Program-made: the position numbers and the translations under genes
The notes under the pieces: generated by a model
What the model was told of the DNA's origin: nothing
What the model saw: only the letters and a program-made list of their open reading frames with translations
Database searches by the model: none
Origin: Methylocystis sp.
GTDB lineage: Bacteria > Pseudomonadota > Alphaproteobacteria > Rhizobiales > Beijerinckiaceae
Direction of reading: 5' to 3'
Assembly (NCBI GenBank): GCA_022843405.1
Contig: JALHNQ010000013.1
Location: forward strand, 1 to 64,000
Length of the DNA: 64,000 bases
Shown here: positions 44,936 to 53,329 of the stretch, piece by piece
How positions within the stretch are numbered: position 1 is the stretch's first letter
Layout: each line of letters starts with the position of its first letter

Positions 44936-45682
44936 ATGACGATCCGTTCCTTCCCCTCCGCCTTAAGCACCGCCGAGGCGCCGCCCGGCATGCGCCTTTA
45001 CGCGATCGGCGACATTCATGGCCGCGCCGATCTTCTCCACGTCCTCGCGGAAGCGATCGCCGAGGATCTCGCGGCGCGCCGCTGCGGGCAGGCCGTGACC
45101 ATATTCGTCGGCGATTACATCGACCGCGGCCTTGGCTCCAACGGCGTTTTGAAACGCCTGTCAGCGGGGGATTTTCCTACCCCGATCGTCGCGCTGCGCG
45201 GCAATCATGAAGACGCGCTGCTGCGCTTTCTCGACGACGCCGCGGCGCTCGACCAATGGGTTTACAACGGCGCGCTGACGACGCTGCATTCCTATGGCGT
45301 CGACGCCGGCGAAGAATTCGCGCTCGGCGGCGCGTCGCGGGTCCGCGCGAAATTTCTCGCGCATTTCCCACAGGAACATCGCCGCTTCATCGAAGAAACA
45401 GGGCTCTGGACGGAATATGGCGGCTATTTCTTTTGCCATGCCGGCGTGCGGCGCAGCCGGCCGCTGCATCTGCAGGACCCTCACGATCTGATGTGGATTC
45501 GCGAAGGGTTTCTCGACTGCGGCCAGTCCTTCGGCAAGGTGATCGTGCATGGGCATACGCCGCATCGCGACGTCGAGGATTTGCCGAACCGGATCAATCT
45601 CGACACGCAAGCGTTCAAGACGGGGGTGTTGACCGCGGTGGCGCTTGAGGGCGTCGAGCGGCGGTTTATCCAGACCGCGTGA
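44936..45682 (+). CDS. PPP-family metallophosphoesterase (Ser/Thr protein phosphatase-like)
   Basis: A 248-residue cytosolic protein with the calcineurin-like metal-binding motifs in order: YAIGDIHGRADLL (GDxHG), FVGDYIDRGLGS (GDxxDRG), IVALRGNHEDALL (GNHE), FFCHAGV (His ligand) and VIVHGHTPH (GHTxx). This order and size match bacterial PPP phosphatases such as PrpA and Ap4A-hydrolase relatives; the substrate is not defined by sequence. An in-frame ATG at codon 19 (MRLYAIGD) is a possible shorter start. It is convergent with yraN. Confidence 0.9.
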   Translation: MTIRSFPSALSTAEAPPGMRLYAIGDIHGRADLLHVLAEAIAEDLAARRCGQAVTIFVGDYIDRGLGSNGVLKRLSAGDFPTPIVALRGNHEDALLRFLDDAAALDQWVYNGALTTLHSYGVDAGEEFALGGASRVRAKFLAHFPQEHRRFIEETGLWTEYGGYFFCHAGVRRSRPLHLQDPHDLMWIREGFLDCGQSFGKVIVHGHTPHRDVEDLPNRINLDTQAFKTGVLTAVALEGVERRFIQTA

Positions 45683-45683
45683 C

Positions 45684-46058
45684 TCAGCCGACGCGCAGTT
45701 CGAAGGCGTTTTCGAGATGACGCGGCAGTCGGCCAGGCGCAACGAAGATCGCGTCGGCGCGCAGCGTATAATTCATCGCCCAGGGGTTGGCGGCGAGCCA
45801 GCGGCCCACAGCCTGCGAGAAGCGCCGCTGCTTTTGCGCCGTGATGGCGATGACCGCGTCATCGAGCGCGCCGCGCGCCTTCACTTCGACGAAGACGATC
45901 GTGCGGCCGCGCCGCGCGACGATGTCGATTTCGCCGCCCTGCGCGCGAAAATTGCGCGCGAGTATCTGATAGAGCCGCGCCCGCAGCCACAGCGTCGCCG
46001 CCGTCTCGGCGCGAAGTCCATAGACATAGGCGGCGCGGCGGATGTGGTCCTTCAACAT
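45684..46058 (-). CDS. yraN: YraN/UPF0102 family nuclease-fold protein
   Basis: A small protein of about 124 residues with a restriction-endonuclease-like fold (Holliday-junction-resolvase-like). The core pattern AATLWLRARLYQILARNFRA, GEIDIVARRGRTIVFVEVKA and ITAQKQRRFSQAVGRWLAAN gives the E-D-EVK nuclease motif and family signature. The biochemical function is not established. ATG 46058 is chosen; a TTG three codons earlier is possible. It is commonly found next to rsmI, which lies just upstream on the same strand across a short palindrome. Confidence 0.92.
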   Translation of the reverse strand: MLKDHIRRAAYVYGLRAETAATLWLRARLYQILARNFRAQGGEIDIVARRGRTIVFVEVKARGALDDAVIAITAQKQRRFSQAVGRWLAANPWAMNYTLRADAIFVAPGRLPRHLENAFELRVG

Positions 46059-46078
46059 TCTCTCCAATCGGGCGCGTC

Positions 46079-46100
46079 ACCCTCTCCCTTTGGGAAAGGT
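46079..46100. repeat. Short family-A palindrome between rsmI and yraN
   Basis: ACCCTCTCCC and GGGAAAGGT form an imperfect hairpin followed by TAAGCGCGCC, the same trailing motif as other family-A copies. Confidence 0.75.
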
Positions 46101-46110
46101 TAAGCGCGCC

Positions 46111-47025
46111 TTACTTCCCCCGTCCAGCCGCAAGCTCCAGCGCCCGAGCATAGACCTGGCGGCGCGGCTGGCCGGTCGCCGCCGATACCACGCTCGCGGC
46201 GTCCTTCACCGAATGCGCGGTTAGCGCCTCTTCGATTCTGGCGTCGAGGTCGGCGGCCGAAGCCTGCGCCGCGTCGGCGCCGGGCGGGGCGACGAGCAGC
46301 ACGATTTCGCCTTTCGGCGGCTCCTCTTTGGCGAGCGTCGCCGCGAGTTCGTCGAGCGTCCCGCGCCGGACCGATTCGAACATCTTGGTCAGTTCGCGCG
46401 CGATCGCCGCATTGCGCTTGCCGAGGATCGCCGCGCAATCGGCGAGCGTTTCGACCAATCGGCGCGGGCTTTCGAAAAACACCAGCGTGCCGGGGATGTG
46501 CGCGAGTTCGGCGAGCCGCGCCCGGCGCGGGCCGCTTTTGTGCGGCAGAAACCCCTCAAAAAAGAAGCGGTCGGTCGGCAGGCCGGCGACGACCAACGCC
46601 GCCAGCACGGCGGAAGGGCCGGGCACCGAGGTCACATGCACGCCCTTTTCGAGCGCCTCCTGAACGAGCCGAAAACCCGGGTCGGAGACCAGCGGCGTGC
46701 CGGCGTCGGAGACGAGCGCGAGCTTCGCCCCCGCCTCGAGCCGCGCCAGAAGATGCGGGCGGATGACCCTGGCGTTATGTTCGTGATAGGCGACGAGCGG
46801 CGTCGAAATCCCGTAATGGGCGAGCAGAGTCTTGGTGACCCGCGTGTCCTCGGCGATCACCGCATCCGCCGCAGCGAGCGTCGAGAGCGCCCGAAACGAC
46901 ACATCCTTCAGATTGCCGATCGGCGTCGCGACAAGGTGGAGTCCGGGCTCGATCCGTTCCGCTTCGGCGCGCAGGCCGAAGGCGGCATAGCTTGCAGCGG
47001 GCGGGGGAGAGGCCTCGATGGTCAT
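46111..47025 (-). CDS. rsmI: 16S rRNA (cytidine-1402 2'-O)-methyltransferase
   Basis: It methylates C1402 of 16S rRNA in the ribosomal P site. The 304-residue tetrapyrrole-methylase fold has LVATPIGNLKDVSFRALSTL at the N-terminus, VIAEDTRVTKTLLAHYGI, LALVSDAGTPLVSDPGFRLV, VTSVPGPSAVLAALVVAGLP and FFEGFLPHKSGPRR, all RsmI-specific. The N-terminus is extended by about 25 residues relative to short homologues. It is divergent from the LpoA-like gene, a neighbourhood (lpoA-rsmI-yraN) conserved in many proteobacteria. Confidence 0.96.
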   Translation of the reverse strand: MTIEASPPPAASYAAFGLRAEAERIEPGLHLVATPIGNLKDVSFRALSTLAAADAVIAEDTRVTKTLLAHYGISTPLVAYHEHNARVIRPHLLARLEAGAKLALVSDAGTPLVSDPGFRLVQEALEKGVHVTSVPGPSAVLAALVVAGLPTDRFFFEGFLPHKSGPRRARLAELAHIPGTLVFFESPRRLVETLADCAAILGKRNAAIARELTKMFESVRRGTLDELAATLAKEEPPKGEIVLLVAPPGADAAQASAADLDARIEEALTAHSVKDAASVVSAATGQPRRQVYARALELAAGRGK

Positions 47026-47216
47026 GCGCGTCGCCGATCTTCGTTCTTTTTAAGATACATGATGTTCGTTTAACAGGACTAGCGCAAACTGCGTCCAAAC
47101 AGCGCTCAAGGCCGCAATTCTTCCAAATGGGCTGTATATTGACTTTCCGCCAGGGACTCGGACCTTAGCGCAGAATAGCCGCGCCATGGCGAGAGCCTTG
47201 GTCGCAGGGAGATTTT

Positions 47217-48443
47217 ATGCCGACATTGTCTTCTCACTGGCGCGCCGGCGCGCCCAGGCGCAGGGCCGTGATGAAACATGCCGCGCTTCTCGGCCTTGCG
47301 GTCGGGCTCGCCGCCTGCAACCCCGCCAGCGGACCCTGGGCGCCCGGCACGCGCGATCTTAAGCTGAGCGCCTCGACGCAGACCGCGCCGGCGGAAGGCG
47401 AAACGATCGGCACAGGCGCGGTAAAAATTGCGCTGATCGTGCCCCTGACCGGCCCGTCAGGCCCGTCCTCGGTCGGCGCGTCGCTGCTCAACGCCGCCAA
47501 GCTCGCTTACGCCGACAGCGGCGAGAATGACGTGACGATCCTGGTCAAGGACGATCGCTCGACTCCGTCGGGCGCCGCCGCGGCGACGCAGACGGCGATC
47601 AACGAGGGCGCCGAAATCATCCTCGGTCCGGTGTTCGGCGCCGGCGTCAAGGAGGCGAGCCGCGTCGCCCGCGCCGCCAACAAGCCGATGATCGCCTTCT
47701 CCACCGATTCATCGGCGGCCGGCCGCGGCAGCTATCTTCTGTCCTTCGCGGTCGAGGGCTATGTCGATCGCGGCGTGAGCTACGCGTCGCAGCACGGCAA
47801 GAAGTCGATCGCGGCGCTCGTTCCCGAAAACGAATATGGCACGCTGGCGATGGCGCAGTTCCAGCAGAGCGCCGCGACCTACGGCATTCGCGTGCCGGTG
47901 ATCGAGCGCTACAAGCCCGGCGCGCCGGGCGAGTCGGTGAAGCGTCTGGCCGCCGCGCGCGATCAGTTCGACGCGCTGTTCATTCCCGAGCAGGCGGAGG
48001 CGATGACCGCCGTGTCGAAGGAACTCGTGGCGAACGGCATCGACTCCAAGAAGGTGCAGATTTTCGGCACCGGCCTGTGGAACGACGCGCGCACGCTGAA
48101 CCTGCCGGCGCTGCAGGGCGCCTGGTTCACCGCGCCGGAGAACGCTGGCTTCAACGCCTTCGCGCAGCGCTACAAGGCGAAATATGGCTCGGACCCGGCG
48201 CGCGTCGCGACGCTGGCCTATGACGCCGTGTCGCTCGCCATCGCGCTGTCGCGCTCGCAGGGCTCGCAGCGCTATTCGGAAAGCGTGCTGACCAATCCGT
48301 CCGGCTTCAACGGCGCCGACGGCGTCTTCCGCTTCAAGCCGGACGGCGTCAATGAGCGCGGACTCTCGGTGCTGGAGATCGGCGGCGGCTCGGCGAAGAT
48401 CATCTCGCCGGCGCCGCGCAATTTCACGGGGAATGGGGCGTAG
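47217..48443 (+). CDS. LpoA-like lipoprotein, penicillin-binding-protein activator family
   Basis: A 408-residue lipoprotein with signal sequence KHAALLGLAVGLAACNPASG; the lipobox LAAC puts the lipidated Cys at about residue 34. The mature protein has a type-1 periplasmic-binding fold: VKIALIVPLTGPSGPSSVGA, ILGPVFGAGVKEASRVA, KKSIAALVPENEYGTLAMAQ, FGTGLWND. This corresponds to the C-terminal domain of LpoA, which activates PBP1a in gamma-proteobacteria; the N-terminal TPR domain is absent, as usual in alphaproteobacteria. AGGGAGA precedes the ATG. Its divergent neighbour rsmI supports the assignment. A direct PBP-activating role is inferred. Confidence 0.85.
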   Translation: MPTLSSHWRAGAPRRRAVMKHAALLGLAVGLAACNPASGPWAPGTRDLKLSASTQTAPAEGETIGTGAVKIALIVPLTGPSGPSSVGASLLNAAKLAYADSGENDVTILVKDDRSTPSGAAAATQTAINEGAEIILGPVFGAGVKEASRVARAANKPMIAFSTDSSAAGRGSYLLSFAVEGYVDRGVSYASQHGKKSIAALVPENEYGTLAMAQFQQSAATYGIRVPVIERYKPGAPGESVKRLAAARDQFDALFIPEQAEAMTAVSKELVANGIDSKKVQIFGTGLWNDARTLNLPALQGAWFTAPENAGFNAFAQRYKAKYGSDPARVATLAYDAVSLAIALSRSQGSQRYSESVLTNPSGFNGADGVFRFKPDGVNERGLSVLEIGGGSAKIISPAPRNFTGNGA

Positions 48444-48457
48444 GGTAGGGCGGATAT

Positions 48458-48593
48458 ACCCTCCCCTCGATGGGGAGGGTCGGACTGCGAAGCAGGCCGG
48501 GGTGGGGTGAAAAGCGAATCCCGCGCGGTCTTTGTCACCCCCCACCCGGCGGGCTGCGCCCGCCGACCTCCCCGCAGGGGGGAGGTAAAGCGC
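48458..48593. repeat. Inverted pair of family-A' palindromic repeats
   Basis: Copy 1 (48458-48510): ACCCTCCCC...GGGGAGGGT, GCGAAGCAGGCC, GGGGTGGGGTGA. Copy 2 (48537-48593) is inverted: CACCCCCCACCC, GGCGGGCTGCGCCCGCC, CCTCCCC...GGGGGAGG. They fill the gap between the LpoA-like gene and the 3' end of glyS. Confidence 0.85.
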
Positions 48594-48599
48594 GCCCCT

Positions 48600-50894
48600 T
48601 CACGCCGTCCCGGTTTCTCCCGCGATCTTGCCGAAATCGGCGACGCCCGTCATCACGCGACGCAGTTCGGCGAGCAGGCGCAGGCGGTTCAATCGCAGAT
48701 CGGCGTTGTCGGCGTTGACCGTCACATCGTCGAAGAAAGCGTCGACCGGTTCGCGCAGTTTTGAGAGCGCGCGCATGGCGCCGGCGAAGTCTTCCTTTTC
48801 CAGATGCTCGGCTGTCTCTTCGCGGGCGCGGGCGATGGCGGCGGCGAGCTTGTGCTCCTGCGGCTCAATCCGCAGATTCGGCGCATGGCGATGCGCGTAA
48901 GCGTCCGGACCGTCCTTCTTCTCTTCTGCCTTCAGAATGTTGCTAGCGCGCTTATAGCCGGCGAGCAGATTCTTGCCGTCGTCCGTTGCAAGGAATGTGT
49001 CGAGCGCCTCGACTTTGCGGGTGATCATGAGCAGGTCGTCCTGTAGCGGCGCCTGTTCCACTCCCCCTTGCGGGGAGGGGCTGGGGGTGGGGGTTTCTGT
49101 CTCCGGAACCGCCCCCAACGCCGCATCTATCAGATCGTATCGCGCCCCCTTGTCGCGCAAGTAGACCTTGAGGCGATCGATGAAAAATTCGAGAAGGTCA
49201 TTATCGACGCTGAGCACGGAGAGAAGGCTAGTGCTCGTTGAAATTTTCTCGCTTTTTGTAGCCTTAGCCTTGACGATCGCGCTCTCCAATTTTCTGGCAG
49301 AGGCGACGTACCGAAGCGCTGCTTCCAAATCGCTTTCCGGGTCGGGCTCGGAAAGGTGCCAAGCGATGCTCGTTTCAAATGCTTCCGCAAGGCAAATGCG
49401 CAGCTCGTTCTCTAACACGATCCTGATCACGCCCAACGCCGCGCGGCGAAGCGCGTAGGGGTCCTTGCTGCCCGTCGGCTTTTCGTCGATCGCCCAGAAG
49501 CCGACGAGCGTGTCGAGCTTGTCGGCGAGCGCGACGGCGATCGACACGGGATCGGTCGGGATGCGGTCATTCGGCCCCTGCGGCTTGTAATGCTCTTCAC
49601 AAGCTGCGGCGACGCTGGCGTCTTCGCCTTGCGCGCTTGCGTAATAGCGGCCCATCAGCCCCTGCAATTCAGGGAATTCGCCGACCATTTCGGAAACGAG
49701 ATCGGCCTTGCAGAGAGTCGCCGCGCGTTCGGCGAGAAAGGCGTCAGCGCCGACGATCGGCGCAAGTTCCTTGGCCAGCGCCGCGATGCGCTTCACGCGC
49801 TGGCCCTGCGTTCCGAGCTTTTCATGAAAGACGATTTGATCGAGTTTCGGCAGGCGGTCTTCAAGCCTCAACTTGAGGTCGGTCTCGTAGAAGAATTTCG
49901 CGTCCGACAGCCGCGCGGCGATGACGCGCTCATTGCCGGCGACGACCGTCGCGCCGCCGTCGGAGGCTTCGATATTCGAGACGAGGATGAAGCGATTGGT
50001 GAGCGCGTTGTCCTCGCGCAACACGAAACATTTCTGGTTCACGCGGATCGTCGCGCGGATGACTTCGGGCGGAATGACGAGAAAGCTTTCGTCAAACGAC
50101 CCCATCAGCGTCACCGGCCATTCGACGAGGCCAGCGACTTCTTCGAGCAGCCCAGCGTCTTCGACAAGCTCCAGCCCCTGCGCGAAGGCGAGGTCTTTTG
50201 CATCATGAAGAATGATGTCGCGCCGGCGCGCCGGATCGATCACGACCTTGGCGCGTTCGAGCGCAAGCGCGTAATCCTCGAAACGCTTCACCTGGATTGC
50301 CTGCGGCGCCATGAAGCGATGGCCGTAGCTCACATTGCCGGACACGATTCCGTCGACCTCGAAAACCACGACGTCGGGCGTCTCGGTCTCCGGCCCGAAG
50401 GTCGCCACGATGGAATGGAGCGGGCGCACCCAGCGCAGCGAGTCCGGCCGCTCCGAGACCGCGCCCCAGCGCATCGATTTCGGCCAGGGAAAGCTCTTGA
50501 CGATCGCCGGCAGAATCTCGGCGAGCACGTCGATGGTTTGCGCGCCCGCGCGTTCGATGACCGCGAGATAAAATTCGGCGCCCTTCTTGTCCTTCTCGAT
50601 CCTCGCCTGAGCGAGCGAAGCGAGTCCGGCGCTTTTGAGAAATCCGGCGATCGCCGCCTCTGGCGCGCCGACGCGCGGACCTTTGCGCTCTTCGCGCAAG
50701 TCCGGCTGACGCGACGGCAGGCCGACAACCTGCAGCGCGAGACGGCGCGGCGTCGCAAAGGCGGCGGCGCCCTCATAGGTCAGGCCACGCTCGACGAGCG
50801 CATTGGTGACGAGCCGCTTCAGGTCATCCGCCGCCTGTCGCTGCATGCGGGCCGGAATTTCTTCGGAGAATAATTCGAAAAGGAGATCGGACAT
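48600..50894 (-). CDS. glyS: Glycyl-tRNA synthetase beta subunit
   Basis: The tRNA-binding and editing partner of GlyQ in the alpha2beta2 glycyl-tRNA synthetase. It has 764 residues. Family blocks: [20 protein letters not shown] at the N-terminus, [103 protein letters not shown], and the C-terminal anticodon-binding-like domain. It is longer than the usual roughly 690-700 residues. One reason is an in-frame palindromic repeat at about residues 597-612 ([18 protein letters not shown]). glyQ, often the adjacent partner, is not next to it or elsewhere in the window. Confidence 0.96.
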   Translation of the reverse strand: MSDLLFELFSEEIPARMQRQAADDLKRLVTNALVERGLTYEGAAAFATPRRLALQVVGLPSRQPDLREERKGPRVGAPEAAIAGFLKSAGLASLAQARIEKDKKGAEFYLAVIERAGAQTIDVLAEILPAIVKSFPWPKSMRWGAVSERPDSLRWVRPLHSIVATFGPETETPDVVVFEVDGIVSGNVSYGHRFMAPQAIQVKRFEDYALALERAKVVIDPARRRDIILHDAKDLAFAQGLELVEDAGLLEEVAGLVEWPVTLMGSFDESFLVIPPEVIRATIRVNQKCFVLREDNALTNRFILVSNIEASDGGATVVAGNERVIAARLSDAKFFYETDLKLRLEDRLPKLDQIVFHEKLGTQGQRVKRIAALAKELAPIVGADAFLAERAATLCKADLVSEMVGEFPELQGLMGRYYASAQGEDASVAAACEEHYKPQGPNDRIPTDPVSIAVALADKLDTLVGFWAIDEKPTGSKDPYALRRAALGVIRIVLENELRICLAEAFETSIAWHLSEPDPESDLEAALRYVASARKLESAIVKAKATKSEKISTSTSLLSVLSVDNDLLEFFIDRLKVYLRDKGARYDLIDAALGAVPETETPTPSPSPQGGVEQAPLQDDLLMITRKVEALDTFLATDDGKNLLAGYKRASNILKAEEKKDGPDAYAHRHAPNLRIEPQEHKLAAAIARAREETAEHLEKEDFAGAMRALSKLREPVDAFFDDVTVNADNADLRLNRLRLLAELRRVMTGVADFGKIAGETGTA
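49059..49094. repeat. Family-A' palindrome inserted in frame within glyS
   Basis: CACTCCCCCTTGCGGGGAGG followed by GGCTGGGGGTGGGGG matches the intergenic family-A' copies at 48.5 and 56.1 kb. On the coding strand it yields a Pro/Ser-rich stretch without a stop or frameshift. Confidence 0.8.
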
Positions 50895-50944
50895 CGGCGC
50901 AGTCTATTCCCCCAGGGGAATCAGATGAAGGATTGTTTTCCTCG

Positions 50945-51065
50945 CCCTCATCCTGAGGAGCCGCCGTAGGCGGCGTCGCGAAGGACGAGGGCGAGGAAAA
51001 TTTACGCGAAAACGGGCTTCCTCGTCCTTCGAGACGCGTGCTGCGCACGCTCCTCAGGATGAGGA
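50945..51065. repeat. Inverted pair of family-B palindromic repeats
   Basis: Copy 1 (50945-50991): CCTCATCCTGAGGAGC, CGCCGTAGGCGGCG, CGAAGGACGAGG. Copy 2 (51018-51065) is inverted: CCTCGTCCTTCGAGACGCG, TGCTGCGCA, GCTCCTCAGGATGAGG. They lie between glyS and trxB. Confidence 0.85.
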
Positions 51066-51126
51066 AGCCCTTCAACCGATCGCCCTGACTATTCCCCTCC
51101 TCGCCGCAAGCGGGGGAGGGGAAATC

Positions 51127-52089
51127 TCAGGCGATTTCCTTGACCGCCGCGCTTGGCGCCTCGAGCAGGAATTTCTCGACTTCGAGCGCGGCCATGCAGC
51201 CGAGCCCCGCTGCAGTGACGGCTTGGCGATAAACTTCGTCGGCGACGTCGCCGGCGGCAAAGACGCCGGGCATGCTGGTGCGCGTCGTTCCGGGTTCGAC
51301 GGCGATGTAGCCGGACGGTTTGATCGTCAGCTGGCCCCGGAACAGCTCGGATGCCGGCGAATGGCCGATGGCGACGAAGACGCCGTCGACCGCGAGTTCA
51401 TGCGTCGCGCCGGTCGAGACGTTCTTGAGCCGCGCGCTGGTGACGCTCAGCGGATTTTCATCGCCGACGATTTCTTCGACGACGTGATTGAAGAGGATCG
51501 AGACATTTTTCTGCGCGAGCAGGCGCTTCACCAACACGCGCTCGCTGCGGAAGTCGTCGCGGCGGTGGATGATCGTCACATGCGACGCGAGATTGGAAAG
51601 ATACAGCGCTTCCTCGACCGCGCTGTTGCCGCCGCCGACGACCAGCACTTTCTTGCCGCGGAAGAAGAAGCCGTCGCAGGTCGCGCAGGCCGAGACGCCG
51701 AAGCCCTTGAACTTGTCTTCGCTCGGCAGGCCGAGCCATTTCGCTTTCGCGCCGGTGGCGATGATGAGCGCGTCGCAAGTATAGGTCTTGCCGCTGTCGC
51801 CGATGAGCCTGAACGGCCGCTCGTCGAGACGCGCTTCGACGATATGGTCGGAGACGAGCTTCGTCCCGACATGTTCGGCCTGCAGGCGCATCTGCTCCAT
51901 TAGCCACGGACCTTGGATCGGCTCGGCGAAGCCGGGGTAATTCTCGACATCGGTGGTGATCATGAGCTGGCCGCCCTGATCGAAGCCGGCGATGAGCATC
52001 GGCTCGATGAGCGCGCGGGCGGCGTAGATCGCCGCCGTGTAGCCGGCCGGGCCGGAGCCGATGATGATGACGCGCGCATGCTGTGGCAT
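51127..52089 (-). CDS. trxB: Thioredoxin-disulfide reductase
   Basis: An FAD/NADPH enzyme that reduces thioredoxin. The 320-residue protein has the FAD loop VIIIGSGPAGYTAAIYAARA, then GGQLMITTDVENYPGF, the redox-active ACATCDGFFFRGKKVLVVGG (CATC, with the NADPH loop GGGNSAVEEALYL following) and GVFAAGDVADEVYRQAVTAA at the C-terminus. Length and motifs are standard for low-Mr TrxR. It is transcribed leftward, separated from glyS by repeats. Confidence 0.97.
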   Translation of the reverse strand: MPQHARVIIIGSGPAGYTAAIYAARALIEPMLIAGFDQGGQLMITTDVENYPGFAEPIQGPWLMEQMRLQAEHVGTKLVSDHIVEARLDERPFRLIGDSGKTYTCDALIIATGAKAKWLGLPSEDKFKGFGVSACATCDGFFFRGKKVLVVGGGNSAVEEALYLSNLASHVTIIHRRDDFRSERVLVKRLLAQKNVSILFNHVVEEIVGDENPLSVTSARLKNVSTGATHELAVDGVFVAIGHSPASELFRGQLTIKPSGYIAVEPGTTRTSMPGVFAAGDVADEVYRQAVTAAGLGCMAALEVEKFLLEAPSAAVKEIA

Positions 52090-52161
52090 GAGGTGGCCTC
52101 GCGAGTGACGAAGCCCGCAATCTAGCCATTCTCAGCGTCGCCGCAACCGTTCGGAGGCCTG

Positions 52162-52563
52162 TTACCAGCCCCAGCCGCCTTCGCCGCCCCAGCCCGGGCA
52201 GACGTTCACCCACTGCCGTCGCCAGCCCCAATGGGTCCACACCCTGCGGCGCTGATAGCAGTCCCCATAGCCGGCGTTCGAGTAGCCTGGCCAGTCCCCG
52301 CCCCAACTCGAGGCGGGCAGGTCGGTGCGGTAATAGCTCCAGCCCCAAGGCTCGCCCCAGCCCACCGGCCGGCCCGGGCCGGCACGGCCGCCCCAACGGC
52401 CGGCCCAGTGGACGCCGGGGAGTATGGCGCCGCGAAAGCCGCCGCCGCCCCAGCCGAAGCCATGCCAACTGTCCCATCGCTGCGCCTGCGCGACGCCGGT
52501 ATGGGCCATCAAGCCGATGAGCAGAGCGCCGGTCACGGCCGCCGCTTTGATTGCTTTAGACAT
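52162..52563 (-). CDS. Exported Trp/Gly-rich protein, unknown function
   Basis: A 133-residue precursor. The signal peptide MSKAIKAAAVTGALLIGLMA ends near GVAQAQ-RWD. The mature part is extremely rich in Trp, Gly and Tyr (GFGWGGGGFRGAILPGVHWA, SWGGDWPGYSNAGYG, VWTHWGWRRQWVNVCPGWGG) and has two Cys that could pair. Similar small Gly/Trp/Tyr-rich secreted proteins with GF(R)GPV/GYGDCY and RRVWTxWGWRxxWVNVC-type endings are common in rhizobia, but they have no known role. A periplasmic or cell-surface location is inferred. Confidence 0.8.
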   Translation of the reverse strand: MSKAIKAAAVTGALLIGLMAHTGVAQAQRWDSWHGFGWGGGGFRGAILPGVHWAGRWGGRAGPGRPVGWGEPWGWSYYRTDLPASSWGGDWPGYSNAGYGDCYQRRRVWTHWGWRRQWVNVCPGWGGEGGWGW

Positions 52564-52814
52564 GTCCAGCTCCTCTCCGTTCGAAATGACGCAGGCGAAC
52601 GGAAATGCGCCTCAACTGGCCGCGCTCATTGTCCGCCGCAACTCCGCTGCGCGGGTACATTGCGCGCGGCGCCTGAAGTTCAAGCCACGGCGGATCTGAA
52701 CAGAAACGATCCTTTGCCTGCAATTATCGAGCAGTGTTGCATTTTTGCCGCAGGCTTTACCGAGGCCTGTTCCAATAGAAACTGCAAAGTTCAAAACAAG
52801 ACAAAATAAATAAT
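52564..52814. other. AT-richer intergenic stretch, no gene recognised
   Basis: First part of the 415-base gap between the divergent Trp/Gly-rich and RlpA-like genes. GC falls noticeably toward 52800 (CAAAACAAGACAAAATAAAT). No coding frame with a ribosome site was seen, and it ends at the EcfG-type promoter. Confidence 0.5.
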
Positions 52815-52840
52815 GGAACAATATTGGACCGGGCGCCGTT
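52815..52840 (+). promoter_or_regulatory. EcfG-type general-stress promoter (GGAAC-N17-CGTT)
   Basis: GGAAC at 52815-52819 and CGTT at 52837-52840 are separated by 17 bases, within EcfG sigma consensus spacing. It faces the RlpA-like gene starting at 52979, leaving a leader of about 130 bases in which I see no other convincing gene. Confidence 0.6.
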
Positions 52841-52978
52841 TCTATCTTCTACAAATGCATCTCAGCTATTCTCGGTCTGAAGGCGCGTGCGGCCTTTGTT
52901 CGGTCACGAGCGATTTCTATTGCCCGATCAACAGCGGGACGACCGTGAATGCGTGTGTGCAGGAAAAGGAGAAGCGCG

Positions 52979-53329
52979 GTGAAAAAATCGATGCCCCAAA
53001 TTCTAGCGTTTGGCGTCGCCAGCATGATTGCTGCGACGACGGCGCAAGCAGGGGACTGGGTGGGCCAGGCGTCCTATTATGCGCTCAAAGGCCGCACGGC
53101 GAGCGGCGCGCGGGTCGGCGCGTTTACCGCCGCGCATCGGACGCTGCCGATGGGATCGCGGGTGCGCGTGACCAATTTGCGCAACAATCGTTCAATCGTC
53201 GTCACGGTGAACGATCGCAGGCCGTTCACGCGCGGCCGGGTGATCGACGTGTCCGTCGCCGCCGCCGACAGCCTTGGCTTCAGATCGGCCGGCGTCGCGC
53301 AAGTCAAAGTCGAAACGGTGTCCGACTAA
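52979..53329 (+). CDS. RlpA-like double-psi beta-barrel protein
   Basis: A 116-residue precursor starting at GTG 52979 (VKKSMPQILAFG), with GGAG eight bases upstream; signal peptide to about TTAQA-GDW. The mature protein is a minimal RlpA/DPBB domain: GQASYYALKGRTASGARVGA, FTAAHRTLPMGSRVRVTNLR, RSIVVTVNDRRPFTRGRVID and SVAAADSLGF. The Asp of VNDR (the catalytic position in lytic-transglycosylase RlpA) is present, while the ASG region carries the substrate-loop pattern. There is no SPOR domain and no lipobox, so it is a soluble periplasmic form. An EcfG-type promoter precedes it. Confidence 0.9.
   Translation: MKKSMPQILAFGVASMIAATTAQAGDWVGQASYYALKGRTASGARVGAFTAAHRTLPMGSRVRVTNLRNNRSIVVTVNDRRPFTRGRVIDVSVAAADSLGFRSAGVAQVKVETVSD

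Noticed and set aside
52857..52978. Possible small frame in the RlpA leader (MHLSYSRSEGACGLCSVTSD)
   Set aside because: No ribosome site, and it runs out of frame through the RlpA-like gene; no family pattern.
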